Shown here: in pieces, positions 8,795 through 15,170 of the stretch
How the letters are laid out: each line of letters begins with the position of its first letter
How positions within the stretch are numbered: the stretch's first letter is position 1
From: an uncultured Verrucomicrobiota bacterium
GTDB taxonomy: Bacteria; Verrucomicrobiota; Verrucomicrobiia; Opitutales; Opitutaceae
Assembly (NCBI GenBank): GCA_913058185.1
Contig: CAJXQX010000006.1
Span: 20,370-84,369 of the forward strand
Direction: 5' to 3'
Length of the DNA: 64,000 nt
The notes under the pieces: model-generated
What the model was told of the DNA's origin: nothing
Database searches by the model: none
The model's input: the letters and a program-made list of their open reading frames with translations, nothing else
Program-made: the position numbers and the translations under genes

Positions 8795-9088
8795 TTAAAC
8801 GCTCTCGACGTAGGTGCGGTAGACGGTTCGGTTGAGGCGAAGACGCTCAGTCAGAGCGGCGGGAGCCGATCCGGGGCCGGAGAAGTGCACTTGCACGTAA
8901 ACGCCGGCAGGGCGCTTAGGGTTGGTGACGCGAGCGAATTCGCGTTGGCCAAGATTCTCGATCTCGCCGACTTCACCTTCGACGGTGACAATTTCTTGCT
9001 TCACGTCTTCGAGGATTTTGTCGACGTCTTCGACTCCAGTGGTGTCGAGGATGAAGGTGGCGCGGTAGTTACGGTTGGTGGGATTCAT
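8795..9088 (-). CDS. rpsF: 30S ribosomal protein S6
   Basis: A 97-residue bS6 protein with the beta-alpha-beta fold start (NYRATFILDTTGVEDVDKI), a central FARVTNPKRPAGVYVQVHFSG segment and a C-terminal strand ending near RTYVESV. It binds 16S rRNA next to S18 on the platform. Its start overlaps the end of pth by 20 nt, suggesting translational coupling. ssb follows after 33 bp. Confidence 0.96.
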   Translation of the reverse strand: MNPTNRNYRATFILDTTGVEDVDKILEDVKQEIVTVEGEVGEIENLGQREFARVTNPKRPAGVYVQVHFSGPGSAPAALTERLRLNRTVYRTYVESV

Positions 9089-9668
9089 TTTGATCTCTGC
9101 GATTTAGAAGGTTCATGGCCTGTTCGGAGCCGCTGGTGATGAGCAGATCCAGGCCGGAAAGGTAGGTTTTGAGTTGTTGTTCGACTTGCATGCGTTGTTC
9201 AGAGGTGAACTTACCGAGGACAAAGTCTTTGAGATCCATCTGTGCGGGGTGCTTCGGACCGATGCCGAGGCGGAAACGCTGGAAGCCGTCGCCCAATTTG
9301 GCGATGACATCGGCTATCCCATTGTGGCCGCCGGCGGTGCCTCGGGTAGAGACCTTGATCAGACCCAGATCGATCGTGAGGTCATCGTAAACGAGAACAA
9401 CGTGGGCGTTGGACACTTTGAAATAGCTAGCGAGTAGGCGGGCAGCTTGACCACTTTCGTTCATGAACGTCTGTGGTTTAGCCAATAACACGGGGTTTCC
9501 CGAAGGGTGATCCCAACGGGTAATCTCGGCCTTAAAAGTAGGCTCGGCCTTCCACGTCAGACCCTCACGGGTAGCTAACGTGTCCAGCACTCGCCAACCG
9601 AGGTTATGGCGTGTGTCCGCATATTCCCGTCCTGGATTTCCCAGACCGAGCACAAGCGTGATGGACAT
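9069..9668 (-). CDS. pth: Peptidyl-tRNA hydrolase
   Basis: Cleaves peptidyl-tRNA that drops off ribosomes. I use the ATG at 9668, which gives 199 residues opening with the family's ITLVLGLGNPG; a longer frame to 9698 adds ten unconserved residues. Motifs seen are GLGNPGREYADTRHNLGW with the catalytic His, LAKPQTFMNESG with the substrate-binding Asn, YDDLTIDLG with the conserved Asp, and GGHNGIADV. It lies between rplY and rpsF; rplY-pth is a very common pair. Confidence 0.95.
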   Translation of the reverse strand: MSITLVLGLGNPGREYADTRHNLGWRVLDTLATREGLTWKAEPTFKAEITRWDHPSGNPVLLAKPQTFMNESGQAARLLASYFKVSNAHVVLVYDDLTIDLGLIKVSTRGTAGGHNGIADVIAKLGDGFQRFRLGIGPKHPAQMDLKDFVLGKFTSEQRMQVEQQLKTYLSGLDLLITSGSEQAMNLLNRRDQNESHQP

Positions 9669-9732
9669 AATACAAAGAACAAGCGACCTCAGTCGCAAAA
9701 CGCAGCGTTAACACGCCGCGGCGGGAAATTGG

Positions 9733-10341
9733 TTATTTCTTCTCCTCTTCAGCTTCCTCACCTGGCTTCGGCTCTTCGGCCTCACCCATGAGAATGGAGA
9801 TAACGGCTTGGCTAGCTGGATCGCGGTATTCCACGCCCTCAAGCTGAGGCAAACCACTGATTTTGACCGTCTCTTCGACGTTGATATTGGTCACATCGAC
9901 TTCGATCGCACCAGGAAGATCCTTGGCGAGACAACGAACTTTAACAGTGTGAGTGGCGATCTCAAGGATGCCGTTTTGCATTTTAACGCCAATCGCTTCG
10001 CCTTTTACGACGACAGGCACTTCAACCTCGAACGTCTCATCAGCGCGAATTTCGCGGAAATCAGCGTGGAGGAAGATGTCCTTAATCGGATCGCGTTGAA
10101 CCTCTTGGAGGAAGGAGAGCGACTTTTCGCGGCCTTCGCCTTCGAGCTCGATGATGGTCTTACGACCAGAGATCGAGATAAGCATTTTGGTGAATTCCCG
10201 AGCGTCGACGGTGAGCTTCACCGGATCGGTGTGCTTGCCATAGAGAATCGCAGGAATCTGATTAGCTCTGCGCAGGCGACGGGAGGCCGAACGGCCAGTT
10301 TCTTCGCGCTGCGTAACTTTGAGTGTAGGAGATGTAGACAT
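9733..10341 (-). CDS. rplY: 50S ribosomal protein L25 (TL5/CTC type)
   Basis: The ATG at 10341 gives 202 residues and has a good GGGGGA ribosome-binding site; the frame extends to 10431 but those 30 residues look untranslated. The N-terminal domain binds 5S rRNA (VTQREETGRSASRRLRRANQ, then PAILYGKH) and the C-terminal beta domain is that of TL5/CTC (LQEVQRDPIKDIFLHADFRE onward). The tail is Glu/Lys-rich. It is the first gene of the leftward ribosomal unit and is divergent from tRNA-Asn. Confidence 0.95.
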   Translation of the reverse strand: MSTSPTLKVTQREETGRSASRRLRRANQIPAILYGKHTDPVKLTVDAREFTKMLISISGRKTIIELEGEGREKSLSFLQEVQRDPIKDIFLHADFREIRADETFEVEVPVVVKGEAIGVKMQNGILEIATHTVKVRCLAKDLPGAIEVDVTNINVEETVKISGLPQLEGVEYRDPASQAVISILMGEAEEPKPGEEAEEEKK

Positions 10342-10466
10342 AATTTCGTTCCCCCTGTCACCCCGGGATTGAGGGCAGGCGTAGTGGAAAAGAGAACCAG
10401 TGCATAGAATCGCCCTGCCAAAAGCAAACAAATCTTTGGATCTTCACATTTCCTGCAATTGGAGCA

Positions 10467-10495
10467 TTGACAACCCCCGCCTGCCCATTGTTTTT
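10467..10495 (+). promoter_or_regulatory. Possible promoter of tRNA-Asn
   Basis: A perfect -35 hexamer TTGACA at 10467-10472 stands at a suitable distance before the tRNA. The hexamer 17 bp later (GTTTTT) is a poor -10 match, so this is tentative. Confidence 0.35.
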
Positions 10496-10507
10496 CAACC
10501 GCTTTAT

Positions 10508-10582
10508 TGCTCGGTAGCTCAGTGGCAGAGCAGGTGACTGTTAATCACTTGGTCGTTGGTTCGACCCCAACCCGAGCAGCCA
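10508..10582 (+). tRNA. tRNA-Asn (anticodon GTT), CCA encoded
   Basis: A full cloverleaf can be drawn. The acceptor stem TGCTCGG pairs with CCGAGCA (10572-10578), the D arm is GCTC..GAGC, the anticodon stem-loop is GTGACTGTTAATCAC with anticodon GTT, and the T arm holds GGTTCGACCCC. The discriminator G79 and CCA (10580-10582) are encoded. Its 3' end is repeated at 14176-14189, marking it as an integration site. Confidence 0.97.
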
Positions 10583-10587
10583 CTTTA

Positions 10588-10624
10588 CCCCCAACGACTT
10601 AACTTAAGTTGTTGGGGGTTTTTT
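10588..10624 (+). terminator. Rho-independent terminator after tRNA-Asn
   Basis: CCCCCAAC..CTTAA pairs with TTAAG..GTTGGGGG, followed by a run of T. It is a strong hairpin six bases after the CCA. Confidence 0.9.
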
Positions 10625-10959
10625 GTGGGCAGGTGAATTTTGACTGTCCCGTTACTGCCCGCTCTTTGAAGTCTGAGTTGGAGGATTGAGACGTAGAATC
10701 GGTCTGAATCAGAATAGGACTGATTGATGGATCTGGACCAATTGGTGGTAACCTGAATGGCGCAGGTGGAGTCAAGAGGGGCTCCTGTGTCACGCACCGT
10801 CCCCTTCAAATCCTCGCGATAACGTCAGAGTGATACCTTGGGCATGCCTGAGCCTAGAAAGTGCCTAGAATCTCGATGAGGGAATCGATGCGGGAATCGA
10901 TGCGGGTACATGGGTGGAGCATCCACTACATGATTGCCGTTTCCCCTCATGTGTAAGAA
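10625..10959. other. Intergenic stretch without a recognisable gene
   Basis: I find no convincing coding frame. The only structure is a short tandem repeat of about 12 bp (GAATCGATGCGG) at 10882-10905. The minus-strand frame at 10585-10809 overlaps the terminator and has no protein-like features. Confidence 0.5.
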
Positions 10960-11334
10960 TCATGGCAAGGACTCTTGATGACGGTCTCCGATGAAAAAGA
11001 ACGCCTCGATGCGGATCAAATCCGAGGAGAGGCCGCTGTAGATGACCGTCTTAACCTTTGAATGACTTTCTTGCAGCGCGGCTAGAATCTCAATCCCCCC
11101 GCGGTCGGGTAGCACCAAATCAAGGAGCAGGATCTCGGCCTTGGTTTTCGCCAAACCAGACACCCCTCCTTCCGCGACGTCAGAGGTCCCAACCACCTCA
11201 AAATCAGCCGAGCTGTTAAATAGATCCGTGAGCAGCTCCAAAAAGCGGGGTGATCAATCGACGATAAATATGCGACGGGGAGCGCCATGCGCTCTGGTAG
11301 CACGGTTGGAGAGGATGCTTTGGTGATTTCCATG
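10960..11334 (-). pseudogene. Response regulator receiver domain remnant
   Basis: The 93-residue open part (10960-11241) reads as a receiver domain of the NarL/DNA-binding type: LLLDLVLPDRGGIEILAAL, with the phospho-accepting Asp, then VKTVIYSGLSSD with the conserved Ser/Thr region. Upstream, the first strand RRIFIVD is in the same frame but is cut by TGA at 11254-11256, and an ATG-led segment at 11334 lies in another frame. The C-terminus shifts out of sense after IEAFF, and no output domain follows. It is therefore a multiply broken fragment. It lies just downstream of the NOS gene on the same strand. Confidence 0.75.
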
Positions 11335-11439
11335 GTAAATTTAGCGGACGGGGGAAGGAGCGAAGATACTTGCAGTCCATTGCACTGGACCGGGGGTCAA
11401 GTCATCCGCCCCTCCCCCCTAAGTCTGGGAAAACTCGAG

Positions 11440-12513
11440 TCAACTCGGTGCGCAGTCTCGGATAAACCGAGGGCAGAGATCGGTTGCCCGCATGGATTGA
11501 TGAAACACCGGGGTCGTCGAGCCTGAGATTGGAGGCACGATCCATGTCCAGTCCGCTGAAACGGAGCGATTGCTCTGCGCTTCGTGGTCACAAAATTTTC
11601 CAAATTCCTTCGCCGCCGTGTGATGGTCCACGATCTTGACTCCAGCGGCTCGAAAAGAATGCAGCACCGCGAAGTTCAGCTCCACGATAGCCCGATCCCG
11701 CCAGAGGCTCTCCTCGTGAGTGGCATCCAATCCCATGGCCTTCGCCACCGCTGGCAGTTGATTGTAACGGTGAGGATCCCCCAGATTACGGGCTCCGATC
11801 TCCGTGCCCATATACCAGCCATTAAATGGGGCTAAGGGGAAATGCTGAGTGGCCGTTTGGAACGCCACATCACATACGACGGGCACCGGATACCACTTGA
11901 GACCAAGCTCCGAAATTTCTGGAACTTTCGGATGGGTGATATGGACCTCCGGAACGAGCTCGGGAGGAACCTGACGCCATCGGTTTCGACCGGTCTCATC
12001 AGTGAAGAGTAAGGGGAGGAGATCAAATGCCGAGCGGCGGCGCGGGGGAGACCAGCCCCAATCAAGCGCTCGCTGCGTGGTTGCTATATTTTGGGGATCC
12101 CCCAACACCTCCCCGGATGCCGCTCGGTAGCCGGCGTAGCCGCACAACTGTTGATTCCAAATTCGTAATGATCCGATTTCCGATGCGTCAGGGAAAACTG
12201 AGATGATCGGACGCACGCGACCGCCGTTGAAGGCATCCCGCAGGTGGACCCAGAGCTGGTCTATGATCTGCTCGGCGCGGTGGCAATGCCGCTGATCCCG
12301 AACCACCAAACTCGACCAATAAAGACGCCCGATACACCGGGAGTGATTGCGCCAAGCCTCGCGGGCGTCGCGCTCCAGATCAGTGGGTCTGCTCGGACTC
12401 CCGCCCGAGTGTGATTCACCGCCGGAGGAATCGGCGATGAATCCTTGGTTAAGGTTGCTCGCGGCAAGCCGAGGGCGAAGTGGGCGATCTGCAAACGGAC
12501 AATGGCCTGACAT
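11440..12513 (-). CDS. nos: Nitric oxide synthase oxygenase (bacterial type)
   Basis: A 357-residue protein matching the oxygenase domain of nitric oxide synthases along its length; it would turn L-arginine into citrulline and NO. Visible are AREAWRNHSRCIGRLYW with the haem-thiolate Cys60 and the stacking Trp54, PIISVFP, RIWNQQLCGYAGY, ELGLKWYPVPVV, the active-site block PFNGWYMGTEIGARN with arginine-binding Glu238, RAIVELNFAVLHSF, the pterin-site DHHTA (297-300), and DWTWIVPPISGSTTPVFH. As in other bacterial NOS there is no fused reductase or calmodulin site, so electrons must come from a separate flavoprotein; none is encoded nearby. It starts 12 bp after the Fur-like gene and probably shares its transcript. 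It lies within the tRNA-Asn block, and no frameshift is visible. Confidence 0.93.
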   Translation of the reverse strand: MSGHCPFADRPLRPRLAASNLNQGFIADSSGGESHSGGSPSRPTDLERDAREAWRNHSRCIGRLYWSSLVVRDQRHCHRAEQIIDQLWVHLRDAFNGGRVRPIISVFPDASEIGSLRIWNQQLCGYAGYRAASGEVLGDPQNIATTQRALDWGWSPPRRRSAFDLLPLLFTDETGRNRWRQVPPELVPEVHITHPKVPEISELGLKWYPVPVVCDVAFQTATQHFPLAPFNGWYMGTEIGARNLGDPHRYNQLPAVAKAMGLDATHEESLWRDRAIVELNFAVLHSFRAAGVKIVDHHTAAKEFGKFCDHEAQSNRSVSADWTWIVPPISGSTTPVFHQSMRATDLCPRFIRDCAPS

Positions 12514-12525
12514 AATAAACCTAGT

Positions 12526-13218
12526 TTAAGGCCCAAACACTCTCCATCTTAGTCGCCCGAAATCGGCAACGGACTGCCCAAAACGCACCGTTCCCGGCGC
12601 CCTCGACGGGGCGCAAGAACGCCATCGAGTGTTTAAGAATCGAGCGGATCCTTGCTGCACGACCTGTGCCGGCTGGGCTTCGCCCGCTTGTGCCCTCAAC
12701 CCGATTTCATCGCCCCAACCGACCAAATCCCCGGAAGGGATTGATGCTTGGTTTCTGGGGGCGGGCCGCTTTTCTTGTCGAGAGGTCGCCTGAAGTATCG
12801 CAGAACTCGACACATCGGAATAGCCGTTTTCTCTGAGTTTAGTTTCCATGAGTTCCAATACTTGGGTTACCATCGCGCTCGGCTCTGCATCGAGTGCTAC
12901 CAGCCCGCCCGTTTTGCGATCTAGAATTTGGTGACACGTTGGCTTGTGAGCCGCTAATTCAAAGAACCGGGCGTTTTCATGAACCAACATGACGTGAACC
13001 AATTTAGCCTGCGTCAGGCGAGTGAGGATTCGATGAACGGTGCTCAAATCGTAGCCGAGGGGTTTTAGTGCTTCGAATATCCCCCGGGGGCTCATTGGAC
13101 TCTTGGCAGCGTGAAGCAGACGCAGGAGCGAGCGCACCGCTTTGGTCGATCTTAAGCCACGCTCAGAAAGGACATGAGCGATCCATTCATCGAGGGCGTG
13201 CGATTTAGCGGGTATCAT
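12526..13218 (-). CDS. Fur-family-like transcriptional regulator
   Basis: A 230-residue protein. Residues about 20-95 look like the Fur winged helix: LRSTKAVRSLLRLLHAAKSPMSPRGIFEAL, then STVHRILTRLTQAKLVH, matching the usual TVYRTL-x-x-L-x-x-xGLV, then ARFFELA. The following dimerisation/metal region is recognisable but degenerate: HKPTCHQILDRKTGG stands where Fur proteins have an HHDH..C..CG motif. From about residue 150 the sequence is unlike Fur (Arg/Ala/Gly-rich) and may come from a lost stop codon. It sits directly upstream of NOS on the same strand, so it is a candidate regulator of it. The family assignment is moderate and the signal is unknown. Confidence 0.62.
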   Translation of the reverse strand: MIPAKSHALDEWIAHVLSERGLRSTKAVRSLLRLLHAAKSPMSPRGIFEALKPLGYDLSTVHRILTRLTQAKLVHVMLVHENARFFELAAHKPTCHQILDRKTGGLVALDAEPSAMVTQVLELMETKLRENGYSDVSSSAILQATSRQEKRPAPRNQASIPSGDLVGWGDEIGLRAQAGEAQPAQVVQQGSARFLNTRWRSCAPSRAPGTVRFGQSVADFGRLRWRVFGP

Positions 13219-13542
13219 TTTGAGTAGATTGATGGGTTTTTCACAGTTTGGTGGCTAAGGGATCTGCTCCGGGAACAAGACCGCGCGGGAATACCAACGT
13301 AACTTGGTTGAGGAGCATCCCCAGTGAGAGTTTAAGCCTTGGAGAGCCGCTGAGCTCCCCGGCCGCTCGTTAACTCGGGCCCGCCCCCACCCTTGACTAG
13401 CAAAGCCTTTTCCCGAAAGCCGTCAAGGATCAGCTCGAACTAATCTCGGACGAGCAATTGGCCAATGCGCCCGACTCCGAACCAATGCGAACCGATGTAA
13501 GCTTCGAGGGTAGAGCCGGGGTAAAAATCGACCGCGCTCACC

Positions 13543-13794
13543 ATGCAGCGGGAATTCGTCTCGATGATCTCCCATGAATTCCGCAGCCCTATGGCCGCGA
13601 TCCAAGGGACCTCGCATTTGATCGAAATGAGTCTGAATGGAAACCTGCCCGGAAAGCTCGATCGGTATTTGGAAATCCAGAAAGAATCGCTCAAGACGTT
13701 GGGGGAATTGGTCGATCAAGTGCTCCTATTGAACCAACTGTTCACCGACAATGTCCGATCAACGGCTGACTCAACCGAAAAACTTTTGCAGTGA
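13543..13794 (+). pseudogene. Histidine kinase HisKA (DHp) fragment
   Basis: An 83-codon open stretch contains a clear H-box, REFVSMISHEFRSPMAAIQG, with the phosphorylatable His, followed by the second DHp helix (LEIQKESLKTLGELVDQVLLL). A stop lies just before the ATG in this frame. No sensor domain precedes it and no ATP-binding domain follows. It is a remnant of a two-component kinase, on the opposite strand to the Fur-like gene, and may be the former partner of the broken receiver at 10960. Confidence 0.72.
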
Positions 13795-14175
13795 TCGTCG
13801 TAAAGTCGCCCAGTTTCTACGCGATCACCGAACCAATTCTTCCAACCGCAGTGCAGAATCTACCTGCTGCAATGATGCAATCAGTCGGGCTTCATCGATT
13901 GCGGCGACGGCTCGAGGTGATGGGGAAACCATGGCAGAATAGATACGCTGTGAGTAGCGAGAAAACCCACCTACGAAACGGAGCAGGTCATGCTAAAATC
14001 GATAGTAAATCCGATTTGGAACGAATGGAACGAATTGACCGTGCCATCCTGACGCATGCCCAATTCCAATTCGTTCCAACTTTCCGAATTTGTTAATCAG
14101 TTGGAACGATTCACGGGGCATTTCCCCCTCTGTCGCGGTCTGTTTTCCCGTGACCGAGTTCGTCATTCCATCCAG
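13795..14175. other. Non-coding island end with GGAACGAAT repeats
   Basis: No gene is recognisable. The motif GGAACGAAT occurs twice in tandem at 14018-14035, in reverse within CCAATTCGTTCCAA at 14066-14079, and almost exactly at 14103-14110. The cluster lies 65-160 bp from the island end at 14176. Confidence 0.5.
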
Positions 14176-14193
14176 CCCGAGCAGCCACTCTAG

Positions 14194-14226
14194 AAAAGGC
14201 CGTTTCCCCTAAGGGAGGGGGGCTTT
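14194..14226 (+). terminator. Terminator-like hairpin after the displaced tRNA 3' end
   Basis: AAAAGGCC..TCCCCT pairs imperfectly with AGGGA..GGCTTTTT. It may be the original terminator of tRNA-Asn, displaced by the insertion. Confidence 0.6.
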
Positions 14227-14370
14227 TTCGTGCCCTAATTTCAATATCTGGAGTCAGATCATCGAAGGACTGCAGATCGGTGATAAACATAGACTTAAAC
14301 GCGTATCCAAATTTTTAGTAATGCTTTAGGTCACATACCGTTTCTCTGAAATACTTGTGATCGACCTAGC

Positions 14371-15051
14371 TCAATCCCGTATCGGGATCATCGTGATCGA
14401 GGTGCGACCTTTGGCCAGATGGCCTTCGGGCAAATAGCCTCCGAAGGCTAACGTAGGCATGATCAACGCTCGTTTACCCAATAAGGTGCCGGGCTGCAGC
14501 ACCGCATTACAGCCAATTTCAGCTTGGTCGCCGACCGCTGCCCCAAATTTTCTCAGGCCCGTCTCGGCGATGCTCTCCGGCAACCGAATCGTGATGGGTT
14601 TTTGATCGAGGCGTAGATTTGATAGCACCACGCCGGCGGCCAAATGCGCCCCGTTACCGAGAATCGAATCTCCCACATAGCTAAAATGGGGCACCTGCAC
14701 GTTGTCCATGAGGAGGCAGTTCTTGAATTCACAACTGTTCCCCAAGACGCCCCCTGCCCCCACGATCACATTACCGCGCACAAATGCACCCGGACGGATC
14801 TCGGTATTGGGGCCAATCCAACACGGACCAATCAACGTCGCTTGCGCCGGCAACTTAACCGTCGGGTCGAGCCACACTTCATCTTCGATCGCTACTCCCG
14901 GTGGTATCTCGCGTTCACTCGTGTTTCCTTCCAGCCCAGCGAGCGCCTGCTTGATTTTCGGTAGCCACTCCCAGACAGGTGCGGACGGATCAAACTGCAC
15001 CGCAAAGCGCTGCAGAGAATCAGGCAGCGCGAAAAATTGATCAGCTTGCAT
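14371..15051 (-). CDS. Left-handed beta-helix acyl/nucleotidyltransferase-like protein
   Basis: A 226-residue protein whose core (about 55-210) is a run of hexapeptide repeats (LIGPCWIGPNTEIRPGAFVRG, then VIVGAGGVLGNSCEFKNCLL), the beta-helix fold seen in the C-terminal half of GlmU and related sugar-nucleotide enzymes. The short N-terminal part has no nucleotidyltransferase signature (no G-x-G-T-R-M loop), so a GlmU-type uridylyltransferase is unlikely. Substrate and reaction cannot be told; such proteins are often annotated as UDP-N-acetylglucosamine diphosphorylase. It is divergent from the glycolate dehydrogenase gene across a 119-bp gap. Confidence 0.75.
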   Translation of the reverse strand: MQADQFFALPDSLQRFAVQFDPSAPVWEWLPKIKQALAGLEGNTSEREIPPGVAIEDEVWLDPTVKLPAQATLIGPCWIGPNTEIRPGAFVRGNVIVGAGGVLGNSCEFKNCLLMDNVQVPHFSYVGDSILGNGAHLAAGVVLSNLRLDQKPITIRLPESIAETGLRKFGAAVGDQAEIGCNAVLQPGTLLGKRALIMPTLAFGGYLPEGHLAKGRTSITMIPIRD

Positions 15052-15170
15052 GACGACAATCCTTAGGGACTTTGGCCCCTGCCAATCAACGTATTACTCC
15101 GTCGGGATGCTGAACGCTTGGCAGCGCGAAAAAACCCTAACAACGTACGGTCGCCTCTCTGGCGTCGAAC

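Larger units (their letters stand above)
10571..14189. mobile_element. Putative tRNA-Asn-associated genomic island remnant
   Basis: The block runs from the 3' end of tRNA-Asn to an isolated 14-base copy of that end (CCCGAGCAGCCACT at 10571-10584 and 14176-14189). Each copy is followed by its own terminator. This is the footprint expected when an integrase uses a tRNA 3' end and displaces the old end. Inside are a nitric oxide synthase gene, a Fur-like gene and remnants of two-component genes. No integrase remains, and gene density is low. Confidence 0.55.

Noticed and set aside
10882..10905. Short tandem repeat as a possible CRISPR
   Set aside because: Two 12-bp units without spacers; no Cas genes in the window.
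13791..14096. 101-codon frame at the island end
   Set aside because: No protein-like pattern; it runs through the GGAACGAAT repeats.
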